Shown here: piece by piece, positions 26,399-34,096 of the stretch | Layout: every line of letters begins with the position of its first letter | Numbering within the stretch: position 1 is the first letter of the stretch | Assembly: GCA_016182545.1 (NCBI GenBank) | Contig: JACPGG010000001.1 | Location: 12,393 to 56,685, forward strand | Direction of reading: 5' to 3' | Source: Ignavibacteriales bacterium | GTDB lineage: Bacteria; Bacteroidota; Ignavibacteria; UBA10030; UBA8401 | DNA: 44,293 nt | The notes under the pieces: generated by a model | What the model saw: the letters and a program-made list of their open reading frames with translations, nothing else | Told to the model about the DNA's origin: nothing | The model's database searches: none | Program-made: the position numbers and the translations under genes

Positions 26399-27517
26399 AT
26401 GAAAACCGCCGTACACTCCTTCGTCCTCACGTTCATCTTCTCTCTTTTCCTTTTCTCGCACGACCACGATCACGGAGGACGAACGATCGACTTCCCGAAC
26501 ATCCCCGGATATCTCACGTTTAAATGCGACTTCCACCAGCATACGGTCTTTTCCGACGGCGATGTGTGGCCCACGATCCGCGTGCAGGAAGCGATCAAAG
26601 ACGGACTCGATGCGATCTCACTCACCGAACATCTCGAATACCAGCCGCATAAGAATGATATTCCCCATCCCGACAGGAACCGTGCTTATACTCTTGCATT
26701 GAATGAAGCGAAGAATTCCAACCTGATCGTCGTGAACGGCTCGGAGATCACCCGCAGGATGCCGCCGGGGCATTCCAACGCGATCTTTATCAGTGATGCG
26801 AACAAATTATTGGTGGCCGATTCGGTCGAGGTCTTCCGCGAAGCGAAGAAGCAGGGGGCGTTCACATTCTGGAATCATCCGAACTGGATCGGGCAGAGCA
26901 CAACAGGCATTGCGACGCTGACCGACGTACATAAATTTTTATTGAAAGAAAAATTATTGGACGGCATCGAAGTGGTGAACGATGTCACGTACTCCGATGA
27001 GGCGCTTCAGATCGCGCTCGATCACGATCTTACTATTATGGGAACATCGGACATTCACGGATTGATCGACTGGCAGTACAACGTCCCCGACGGAGGTCAT
27101 CGTCCCATCACGCTTGTCTTTGCAAAAGAACGGAGTGCCGAATCGATCAAGGAAGCGTTGTTCGCCCGCCGTACAGCGGTCTGGTTCAACAACACACTCA
27201 TCGGACGGGAGGAATTCCTTCTTCCCCTCATCAAGCAGTCATTGAAGATCCGTTCTGCTGTCTATCAGAACAAGAAATCGGTTCTGAATGTGACGATCGA
27301 AAATTCGAGCGATGCGGAATACATTCTGCAGAACAACAGCGACTACACATTCCACGCACATGCCAATGTCGTCACACTAAAGCCACATGAAGCAACAACG
27401 TTGGAGGTGAAGACGGTCGAGCCGTTGAAGAACATTCAACTAAAATTTTCGGTGCTGAATGCCGTCGTTGCTCCAAAGAAGCATCCTGAAATTATTTTCG
27501 ATGTGGTGATACAATGA
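26399..27517 (+). CDS. Secreted PHP-domain phosphoesterase (Sb-PDE-like)
   Basis: A 372-residue protein with a signal peptide (residues 1 to about 19) and a His-rich start of the mature chain (HDHDHGG). The PHP metal site is visible: CDFHQHTVFSDG (His-x-His and Asp), DAISLTEHLEY, VVNGSEITR, FWNHPNW and the late GTSDIHGLI. The layout matches PHP-type phosphodiesterases of the Sb-PDE type, which hydrolyse phosphodiester or organophosphate bonds with a bi- or trinuclear metal centre in the periplasm. The C-terminal 100 residues are a beta-sandwich. An AAGGA site precedes the ATG. The stop codon overlaps the start of the CoA-binding gene by 4 bases, suggesting one transcript. Confidence 0.88.
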   Translation: MKTAVHSFVLTFIFSLFLFSHDHDHGGRTIDFPNIPGYLTFKCDFHQHTVFSDGDVWPTIRVQEAIKDGLDAISLTEHLEYQPHKNDIPHPDRNRAYTLALNEAKNSNLIVVNGSEITRRMPPGHSNAIFISDANKLLVADSVEVFREAKKQGAFTFWNHPNWIGQSTTGIATLTDVHKFLLKEKLLDGIEVVNDVTYSDEALQIALDHDLTIMGTSDIHGLIDWQYNVPDGGHRPITLVFAKERSAESIKEALFARRTAVWFNNTLIGREEFLLPLIKQSLKIRSAVYQNKKSVLNVTIENSSDAEYILQNNSDYTFHAHANVVTLKPHEATTLEVKTVEPLKNIQLKFSVLNAVVAPKKHPEIIFDVVIQ

Positions 27518-28011
27518 ACACCATCGCACAACTCGCCGAAGATTTCCTTGCGCAGCGAACGATCGCGATCATCGGCATTTCATCCAAACAGCAGGCGCTC
27601 GCCAACAATCTTTACAAAGTATTGCGGACTCCGCAGCGAACAGTCATCGCAGTACATCCACGCATGACAACATTCGAAGGAGATCCCTGCTATCCAACGC
27701 TCCATTCCATCCCGCAAAAGATCGACGGCATCTTCATCGCAGCAAAAGCGGAGAATGCAGAGCGTGCCGTCGATGAATGCATTGAACTCAACATTTCGCA
27801 TGTGTGGATGCACAACTCATCCGGACTTCAGCACTCTTCACATTCCTCCACCACATCAAGTGTCTCACAATCTGCGGTACAAAAATGCCGCGAGCATAAC
27901 ATTACCGTCATCCCCGGCGCCTGCCCGTTGATGTTCCTCGAAAACCGCGATCCATTCCACTCCTGTCTGCGCTGGTTCCTCTCCATAACAGGCAAGTTGA
28001 GCATCAAATAA
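27514..28011 (+). CDS. CoA-binding domain protein (YccU-like)
   Basis: A 165-residue cytosolic Rossmann-fold protein. Residues 15-30 (RTIAIIGISSKQQALANNLYKVL) and the segment VHPRMTTFEGDPCYPTL match the CoA_binding_2 family, related to the N-terminal part of succinyl-CoA synthetase alpha. The C-terminus carries NITVIPGACPLMFL, the usual family ending with Cys. An Ser/His/Thr-rich stretch (SGLQHSSHSSTTSSVSQS, about 110-128) is longer than in typical members. The role of these proteins is not established. Four-base overlap with the PHP gene. Confidence 0.88.
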   Translation: MNTIAQLAEDFLAQRTIAIIGISSKQQALANNLYKVLRTPQRTVIAVHPRMTTFEGDPCYPTLHSIPQKIDGIFIAAKAENAERAVDECIELNISHVWMHNSSGLQHSSHSSTTSSVSQSAVQKCREHNITVIPGACPLMFLENRDPFHSCLRWFLSITGKLSIK

Positions 28012-28242
28012 CATCATCCGTTTTAACGGTTTCGTTTTAATTACACCCAAATTCCCTCCTTTCAATAAAATATTTACAGTAAAAATCGCCGATTTTCTGC
28101 AAAATTGAGCAATTCTAAAAAAAATAAAAAAAACTTCGAATTTCGGCTCTGAAAAAAAAATTTTTACGGTATATGTACGAAAGGAGGGTGTCGTCTATAC
28201 GTTACAGCGAAGATGTGGGGTAAAAAACTAAAGGAAAAAGTT

Positions 28243-28686
28243 ATGTCCACACACATCCGCTATCGCAAGATCACACAATATAAATATCAGGTGATGGAAA
28301 CGTGCTCCTTTCGCATCGGCATACAACCGCGTGAAGAGATCTTTGAGCCGAAGCCGCCGGTGAAGACGTACATCCATTTGTCCAAAGAAGGAATGCTCAC
28401 CATCTCCGAAGGATATGCGTGGGACGGTCCGAGCGGTCCCACAATTGATACAAAGAATTTTATGCGCGGCTCATTGGTGCACGACGCGCTCTACCAATTG
28501 ATCCGCCAGAAAGCGCTCGGCATGGAAGACCGGTTGTACGCCGACCAATTACTACGGCGCATGTGCCGCACGGATGGGATGAGCATGTTTCGTGCATGGA
28601 TTGTCTATTTGGGAGTCCTTTGGTTCGGCGCTTCCTCTGCGCGACCAAAAGATAAAAAGGATGTGGTGATTATTGATGCGCCGTGA
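28243..28686 (+). CDS. DUF1353-family protein
   Basis: About 147 residues from the ATG at 28243, which has AAAGG a few bases upstream; an in-frame ATG at 28213 lacks this. The segment ISEGYAWDGPSGPTIDTKNFMRGSLVHDALYQL is the DUF1353 signature, with a conserved WDGPSGP and an HDALYQ that may form a hydrolase-like site. The family is frequent in phages and in bacteria with prophages, but the role is unknown. A C-terminal hydrophobic stretch (AWIVYLGVLWFGA) may touch the membrane. The last codons and the stop are encoded by the first copy of a 127-bp repeat, so the C-terminus may have been changed by repeat insertion. Confidence 0.85.
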   Translation: MSTHIRYRKITQYKYQVMETCSFRIGIQPREEIFEPKPPVKTYIHLSKEGMLTISEGYAWDGPSGPTIDTKNFMRGSLVHDALYQLIRQKALGMEDRLYADQLLRRMCRTDGMSMFRAWIVYLGVLWFGASSARPKDKKDVVIIDAP

Positions 28687-28804
28687 TGTATCGCGGAGCT
28701 TCGATTCGTGCAATTTACACGCCGAGTGGAAACTCGGCGATACAGAAACTGTGAATGATCTTTTTGTTATCCACTAATAACACGAATTAAAATTTTATTT
28801 GTGT
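28678..28804 (+). repeat. 127-bp direct repeat, copy 1
   Basis: Starts within the last codons of the DUF1353 gene. It contains the palindromes GCCGAGTGGAAACTCGGC and a shorter CGCGGAGCTTCG part, followed by GTTATCCACTAATAACACGAATT. Copy 2 lies 218 bases downstream with only scattered differences. Confidence 0.9.
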
Positions 28805-28895
28805 CTATTAGTGTAATTCGTGGAGGGCTTTTGCTGTCCGAGAGTTTACTTGTCCGCCGTATTTTTGGCGGAACTCTCAGTCAGGGCTCTCTGAA

Positions 28896-29022
28896 GCGCC
28901 GTAATGTATCGCGGAGCTTCGCTCCGCGCAATTTACGCGCCGAGTGGAAACTCGGCGATACAGAAACTGTGGATGACCTTTTTGTTATCCACTAATAGCA
29001 CGAATAAAGGTTCTATTTGTGT
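28896..29022 (+). repeat. 127-bp direct repeat, copy 2
   Basis: Same order of elements as copy 1 (GCGCCGT, ATGTATCGCGGAGCTTCG, GCCGAGTGGAAACTCGGC, CAGAAACTGTG, GTTATCCACTAATA). The 91 bases between the copies contain TAGTGTAATTCGTGG, which is complementary to part of the copies, and TTGTCCGCC, another dispersed repeat phrase. Confidence 0.9.
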
Positions 29023-29039
29023 TTAGAAGATCTACGAGA

Positions 29040-29438
29040 TCACCAAAGAAAGAGTTTGACAATCGCCGGAAGTGTTTTGACAGCAATCATAAGTGACTCG
29101 ACAGCCGTCAGAAGAACATTGACTGCTGCCGGAAGCAGATCGACAGCGTTCAGAAGCAGTTCGACAAGAACAAAATGCGATGTGACATTATCACGATGAT
29201 AATCGACAGCGCCAAAAAGCAGTTCGACGAGAGCAAAATGCGATGTGACATTATCACGATGATAATCGACAACGACAAAAAGCAGTCCGACAGCGATAGG
29301 ATGTCATGCGACAGGATCAAGATGTCAGGTGACAGAACCAAAAAGCAGTGTGTCAACTCCCAAAAGCAGTTTGACGGGTTCAAAATGCATTGCGACGAAG
29401 CCAAAAAGTAGTATGACACGGTCAAAAAGCAGTTTGCA
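29040..29438 (+). repeat. Array of about 19 contiguous degenerate 21-bp units
   Basis: Every 21 bases the sequence returns to a pattern close to AGNNNCAAAAAGCAGTTCGAC; units end with GAC at 29060, 29081, 29102 and so on to 29417, without any spacer. A 63-bp higher-order copy is visible: 29166-29228 and 29229-29291 differ at few positions. As the period is a multiple of three, both strands stay open for long: the plus frame reads heptads such as KKQFDES-KMRCDII-TMIID, but has stop codons within units 29082-29102 and 29397-29417; the minus frame is open from 29425 to 29150. No ribosome site or start supports translation on either strand. It may be a decayed coiled-coil gene or a non-coding minisatellite. 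Confidence 0.9.
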
Positions 29439-29686
29439 GCGAAGAAAAAGAGGTTGGTATTGATGAATATTGTGTGTTATCGATAAAAAACGGACTTTCA
29501 TCATTCAAGAACGAGAAGAACGGCAAATGGAGAATGAGGTCCGGAAGGCAAAATAACTACCCAATCACGTAGGACATCTTTGGGGGAAAAATGGTACACT
29601 CTCCGGAACGAAACAACGATCATTCCATAACAATTGACGTTCACTCAATGGGGGCTCACTCACGCAACAGACAGACCGACGGTGAC

Positions 29687-29913
29687 ATGCTCACCAAAAT
29701 ACATAAAGAGATTCTCCATTGTTTGGGAAAAGGATACACCAAACCACAAGCCCACCTCCGCCAGAGGCGGACAAGTCTGGCGGGCAAGCGGCAAAAAAAA
29801 TGGGATTGAACGTGTATACGCTTGACGGACAGTTGCGCGAGATTTACAAGATTGTCGATGCACACACGATGACAGAAGCAGTGGCGAAGGCGATTAGGGA
29901 AAAAATGATTTGA
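29687..29913 (+). pseudogene. Small ORF split by a palindromic repeat
   Basis: Before the repeat the frame reads MLTKIHKEILHCLGKGYTKPQ; after it, in another frame, MGLNVYTLDGQLREIYKIVDAH and on to REKMI at 29913. Both halves look protein-like and each stops making sense where the repeat element at 29751-29784 begins or ends. The simplest reading is one small gene of about 60 codons into which the repeat was inserted, shifting the frame. No family is recognised, and chance ORFs cannot be excluded. Confidence 0.35.
29751..29784 (+). repeat. Palindromic repeat CCTCCGCCAGAGGCGGACAA type
   Basis: Contains CCGCC-AGA-GGCGG and ends with GTCTGGCGGG. Related pieces are at 18888-18922, 28851-28860 (TTGTCCGCC) and 35936-35965. 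Confidence 0.7.
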
Positions 29914-30069
29914 ATTTGTCACTCATATTCTACACATTCTCGGCAATGACCAATTAAAAAAACCTGTGCAGCATTTAAACAATCATCTCTTTAAGAATGG
30001 TTGTAATCAGACTTCAAATAGGCTACATCTAATCCTGGAATTTATTAGATATAAAACAAAGGATATTGT

Positions 30070-30672
30070 ATGATAAAATTTGATAAAAATGATTTTTATG
30101 GAATAATCGGAATATTTTTATCCGTAGTAGGAATTCTTTTATCTTTCTTTATTCCAAATGTCGAATATCCTGATGATGCAATTAGTTATAGTCAAACAAC
30201 CGAAAGGACTGATAGTTTATTCATTATTGCATCTGTTTTAAAAAATGAAAGCTACGCAAATGCTATCATTGACATAAAATCGGAATGTTTTTTTTCCAAG
30301 CCAATTATTAAATATAGTACAGAGGGTTCTCACCGAGGAAATGTAAAATATACTTTTACAAACAATAATACAGTATCAAAACTTGAGTCAGATTCTATTT
30401 TTCTATTGCCTGCAAGAGCATTCATAAAATCAAATTTTATAAAAGATAGTTATGTTTATTTCTCGAGGAATCCAAATATTCAAGGATCAAAGTTTTCTAC
30501 TGGTGGGATCAAAATCCCACTTGAGGTTTTTCAATCTGAAAATTATCAAGAACTTGTGAATAATGCGTTTAAAAAATTTGGATTATTTTTGGGATCAGTG
30601 ATCGGATTAATTATTAGCATTATACTTATAGTGCTTACATATATAAAAAATCTTGGAGGGCTCAATGGCTGA
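30070..30672 (+). CDS. Two-TM membrane protein of unknown function, first gene of the AT-rich cassette
   Basis: A 200-residue protein with a membrane helix near each end (about 10-28, IIGIFLSVVGILLSFFI, and 175-196, FLGSVIGLIISIILIVLTYI) and a polar, mainly beta-type domain of about 145 residues between them that would face the outside if the N-terminus is cytoplasmic. No family is recognised. The coding sequence is strongly A+T rich, as is the rest of the cassette. Its stop codon overlaps the start of the transporter gene by 8 bases, so the two products are probably made together and may interact in the membrane. Confidence 0.75.
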   Translation: MIKFDKNDFYGIIGIFLSVVGILLSFFIPNVEYPDDAISYSQTTERTDSLFIIASVLKNESYANAIIDIKSECFFSKPIIKYSTEGSHRGNVKYTFTNNNTVSKLESDSIFLLPARAFIKSNFIKDSYVYFSRNPNIQGSKFSTGGIKIPLEVFQSENYQELVNNAFKKFGLFLGSVIGLIISIILIVLTYIKNLGGLNG

Positions 30673-32329
30673 AAATATGACAACCAACAGCATATATGCT
30701 ACGAGGAAAAAATCAGGATTGGTAAGGAGTTTTGGTTTGTTTGGTGCCTTCCTATTTGGAATTCATTGTATAAGTCTCTCCTCATCAGGATTTATCCCAT
30801 TTTCATGGGTTGCTTCAGTTTGGCCTGGAGCTAGTATCTCGGGTGTTTTAATAATTGCTGCACTATTGTGTACGATCCATGGAATAAGTTATGCCATAAT
30901 TGGAAGCATCACTCCAAGTGCCGGTGCTGATTATGTTTTAGCTAGTAGAGTTGTTCATCCCTCAATTGCGTTTGCGGCAAGTTTTACATTGGTCTTGTTT
31001 AGTGGAATCGTTGCCGGAGGACTAGCTGCTTGGATACCGCAAAGCGCAATTCCAACATTATTTAAATCTATGTCTATAATTTTACATGATTCAAAGTACG
31101 AACTTTTTGCAAATTTTTCTTCAAGTAGTACTGGTACGCTTTTAATTGGAAGCGTGATAGTTGTTATTTCTATTTGGGCAGTAAGCATATCCAATATAAA
31201 TCTACAAAGAATTATGATCGTTGGATTTGTTCTAGGAATAATTGCGTGGATTATAGTTTATTTTAGCCTTTTTTTAGCAGATGGTCCGGAACATTTTAAA
31301 AATGCTTGGAATAATTTTATGGGTTCATCAAGCTCATTTGGACTTTTTGATGATAGAATTAATTTAGCAAAAAAAGCGGGGATGAAATTAAATACCTCTG
31401 TTAGTGAAATGACCTTAGCAGGTTTAATAATGGGTTTTTGGATTTACTACGGATATTACATTCCTACTTTTTTTTCGGAGGAAATACAAACACCAAGCAA
31501 GACATTAATTCAGGCTTCAAGTTCTGCAATTATATTTTCCATGCTAATTTTTGTATTAGGTGATTTATTATTGGAAAATTTGGTATCGCCAGAGTGGATT
31601 GCGGCTGAAGGATATATTGCAAATAATCCGGGTTTAATATCAAAAGTAACGGGGGGTGAATCCGTCCCTGCCATGCCTTGGATTACTTTCTATGCTGCAA
31701 TTTTATTACCAATCCCAATACTAATTTACACGGTTGCAGTAGCTTGGATATTTACTTTAATAAATCTTATTCAAACATATTTTTTCTATTCAAGTAGAAT
31801 AGTTTTATCGTGGGGGCTAGATAGATTAATGCCCGATTGGATTACAAAATTATCCCCAGGTACAAATACTCCTCGGAGAGCGGTTTTCTTTTTTGGCGCA
31901 TTCGCGATATTTGGTTTATATGATGCCTCCGAAGGTGGACCCTTAGCAACACAAATGACGTTTGTATTTTTTGCTGTAGTAACTCAGATGGTACCGATTT
32001 TTGCATTTACTTTCCTCCCATTCTTAAATTCGCAATTATTTGAAAAGGCACCTGACTACGCTAAGAAAAAATATTTTGGGATACCATTGTTATCAATTAT
32101 TGGAGGAGTGACTTTTCTTTATCTTTTATGGATGGTTTATGCATCTTTCAAATTCCCTGCCGTTGGAATTAAGGATCCTATTTCAACTCTAAAATTATTA
32201 ATAGCAATGCTTATGATAGGTATAATATGGTTCTTTGTTATAAAGATATATCGAAACAGGAAGGATGGAATTGACATTATGAAAACGTTTAGTAAATCTG
32301 TCAAAATGGAGGAGTCTAATTTTGAATAA
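30665..32329 (+). CDS. APC-superfamily transporter-like membrane protein
   Basis: About 554 residues from the ATG at 30665, which has GGAGGG five bases upstream; a TTG at 30653 in the same frame is less likely. Around twelve membrane helices. The start of the domain (GLVRSFGLFGAFLFGIHCI) and the segment ITPSAGADYVLASRVVHPSIAF correspond to the conserved TM1 and TM2-TM3 regions of amino-acid/polyamine/organocation permeases, where PRSGGDYVY-like motifs occur. The residue pattern TPRRAVFFF after a long central loop is also typical. Substrate unknown. Its 3' end overlaps the phosphoesterase gene by 8 bases. In this setting it could be a transporter or, more speculatively, a membrane effector. 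Confidence 0.82.
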   Translation: MAENMTTNSIYATRKKSGLVRSFGLFGAFLFGIHCISLSSSGFIPFSWVASVWPGASISGVLIIAALLCTIHGISYAIIGSITPSAGADYVLASRVVHPSIAFAASFTLVLFSGIVAGGLAAWIPQSAIPTLFKSMSIILHDSKYELFANFSSSSTGTLLIGSVIVVISIWAVSISNINLQRIMIVGFVLGIIAWIIVYFSLFLADGPEHFKNAWNNFMGSSSSFGLFDDRINLAKKAGMKLNTSVSEMTLAGLIMGFWIYYGYYIPTFFSEEIQTPSKTLIQASSSAIIFSMLIFVLGDLLLENLVSPEWIAAEGYIANNPGLISKVTGGESVPAMPWITFYAAILLPIPILIYTVAVAWIFTLINLIQTYFFYSSRIVLSWGLDRLMPDWITKLSPGTNTPRRAVFFFGAFAIFGLYDASEGGPLATQMTFVFFAVVTQMVPIFAFTFLPFLNSQLFEKAPDYAKKKYFGIPLLSIIGGVTFLYLLWMVYASFKFPAVGIKDPISTLKLLIAMLMIGIIWFFVIKIYRNRKDGIDIMKTFSKSVKMEESNFE

Positions 32330-33278
32330 GTTAAAATTATTATTCGCATCCGACCTTCATGGTTCAAATATTTGTTTTTTAAAGCTTATTGCATTAGCAA
32401 AAGAATTACAAGTCAATATGGTTATAATCGGTGGCGACTTATCAGGAAAGTTCTTAATCATATTGGAGAGTGTTAAGGATGATTATATTATTGTTCGAAA
32501 GCCTTGGAGCAATAGGCAAAGTATTGTCAAAATGAATGAATTTGATGTTTTAAAAAAAGAGTGGGGTAACAAAGGGCACTACTATGCATTTGCACCTGAT
32601 CATCTAGCTGACAAAGTATACTCTGATGATTCTTTACATAACAATTTACTAAGAACTGCCATTAGAACTAGACTAACCCAATGGTTGACCTATTCTCAGA
32701 CAGAATTATCAAAAAGCGGGATAACACTATCTCTTATTCCGGGAAATGACGATCCTTTAGATATTAATGAAGATATTAACTCTGTTCCCTGGGCTAACAA
32801 CATTGATGAAATATCTTTAACTGTCGGTGAGTGGATTTTTATAGGGCTGGGTTATTCAACTCCTACACCATGGAAAACACCAAGAGAATTGGATGAATCT
32901 CAAATAAAAGAAAAACTAATAAATACTTATAACACAATTAAAAATACTGATCTGCACAAAGTTATTCTTGTAAGTCATGTCCCACCGAAGGGAATTGGTT
33001 TAGATATAGCTCCAGAGGTAATAGTTCAAAATAATGAATTAGTCACAGTGCCGGGCAGTGAAAAAGAGGTAGGTAGCGACTCTGTAAAACAAATCATTTT
33101 AGAAAAAAAACCATTAATAACTCTGTCTGGACATTGCCATGATTCTGCAGGCATCCAATTTCTCCAAAATACTTTGTGCATCAACGCTGGAAGTTCGTAC
33201 ACAAACGGAATTCTAAGAGCAGCTCAAATAACTCTGGAAAATTCAGCGGTGAAAAATTATCAAATATTTATGCGATAA
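32322..33278 (+). CDS. Calcineurin-like metallophosphoesterase
   Basis: A 318-residue soluble protein starting with TTG at 32322 behind the ribosome site TGGAGGAG; this places its start inside the end of the transporter gene. All metal-binding motifs of the family are visible: Asp11-Leu-His13 (ASDLHGS), Gly38-Asp39 (IIGGDLSG), Gly141-Asn142-Asp (IPGNDDP), His219 (LVSHVPP) and Gly270-His271-Cys-His273 (LSGHCHDS). It should therefore be an active phosphohydrolase with two metal ions, acting on a phosphomonoester, phosphodiester or nucleotide. An insertion of about 70 residues (50-120) between the second and third motif is larger than in minimal members. Seven bases separate it from the nucleotidyltransferase gene. 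Confidence 0.88.
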   Translation: MNKLKLLFASDLHGSNICFLKLIALAKELQVNMVIIGGDLSGKFLIILESVKDDYIIVRKPWSNRQSIVKMNEFDVLKKEWGNKGHYYAFAPDHLADKVYSDDSLHNNLLRTAIRTRLTQWLTYSQTELSKSGITLSLIPGNDDPLDINEDINSVPWANNIDEISLTVGEWIFIGLGYSTPTPWKTPRELDESQIKEKLINTYNTIKNTDLHKVILVSHVPPKGIGLDIAPEVIVQNNELVTVPGSEKEVGSDSVKQIILEKKPLITLSGHCHDSAGIQFLQNTLCINAGSSYTNGILRAAQITLENSAVKNYQIFMR

Positions 33279-33284
33279 TACTAA

Positions 33285-34016
33285 ATGAATGATTCGACTA
33301 TGGAGGGTATAGAAGTTGTAGATCGGTTAGAAGTAAACGGTTTAGTTGCTCGCCTTTTTGGTGGAGCGGGAATTAAGCACTTGAACTTATTAAACAAATT
33401 CAATCGTGAAAGAGATATCAAAGATTTAGACATTGTTGTAAAAGCATCTGACTATCAAAATATATTTAATGAACTAACTAAACTAAATTGGACTCCTCTT
33501 CCTAATCAAAGAAGCATTGATGTAAGCCGTAAGTTGACTTTTTTTAATCGTCAAAACATAATGTTAGATTTATATTCGGATCCTTTAGTATTTTGTCATA
33601 AATTGTATTTGGGAGAAAGATTAATTCTAACATCACCGCATTTAAATCCTTCAGATTTGTTCTTAACAAAAATACAAATTGTTAATCTGACGCAGAATGA
33701 TTTAGAAGATTTATGTGCACTTTTATTTACGTACGACTATCTCACAGACCAAGACGAGAGAAATTGTTTAAATCCAAAAAGAATTATTTCTGTCTGTCAG
33801 AATGAGTGGGGATTTTATTTTACGATTAAGAGAAGCTTATCTACGATAAGGGATTACTGTTTTAACCATGATTATACCGAAATTCAGCAAAAAATAATTT
33901 TTGATCGATTAGATAGAATTTATTATTCAATTACACATATGAACAAATCATGGTCGTGGAGAATTCGAGATTCGATTGGTACCAAAATTAAGTGGTATAA
34001 TGATGTAGAAAATTAA
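33285..34016 (+). CDS. Nucleotidyltransferase-fold protein
   Basis: A 243-residue protein with the core signature of DNA polymerase beta-type nucleotidyltransferases: Gly26-Gly27 (ARLFGGAGIKHL), then Asp47-Leu-Asp49 (RDIKDLDIVVKA) and a third acidic position at Asp95 (NIMLDLYSD). The remaining 140 residues are helical and lack a known domain. Similar stand-alone proteins occur as antitoxin or toxin relatives (AbiEii, MenT, MNT type) and as small-molecule adenylyl- or nucleotidyltransferases. Catalytic residues look intact. It has no strong ribosome site and follows the phosphoesterase by 7 bases. The product and target are unknown. Confidence 0.72.
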   Translation: MNDSTMEGIEVVDRLEVNGLVARLFGGAGIKHLNLLNKFNRERDIKDLDIVVKASDYQNIFNELTKLNWTPLPNQRSIDVSRKLTFFNRQNIMLDLYSDPLVFCHKLYLGERLILTSPHLNPSDLFLTKIQIVNLTQNDLEDLCALLFTYDYLTDQDERNCLNPKRIISVCQNEWGFYFTIKRSLSTIRDYCFNHDYTEIQQKIIFDRLDRIYYSITHMNKSWSWRIRDSIGTKIKWYNDVEN

Positions 34017-34096
34017 TGTGACACATAATAGGTAATAAAGATTCCCCCTGATCGAAATTAAGACAAAAAACATTCGTTTCATTAAAGAGAATATAT

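Larger units (their letters stand above)
29439..30069 (+). other. Gene-poor stretch between the 21-bp array and the AT-rich cassette
   Basis: About 630 bases holding only one small disrupted ORF (29687-29913) and a palindromic repeat (29751-29784). Base composition changes here: up to about 29910 it resembles the host, and from about 29930 on it becomes strongly A+T rich, which marks the left edge of the cassette. No tRNA, terminal inverted repeat or integrase gene is visible at the edge. Confidence 0.6.

Noticed and set aside
28012-28242. tRNA or small RNA gene in the A/T-rich gap before DUF1353
   Set aside because: No cloverleaf, TTCGA-type loop or terminator was found; only A-runs and a short CCGTTTTAACGG palindrome.
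29150-29425. 91-codon minus-strand ORF over the 21-bp array as a membrane protein gene
   Set aside because: Its openness follows from the triplet phase of the repeat; there is no ribosome site and the plus strand is open over nearly the same stretch.
29040-29438. CRISPR array
   Set aside because: The 21-bp units follow each other without spacers and are degenerate; CRISPR needs near-identical repeats separated by unique spacers, and no cas gene is near.
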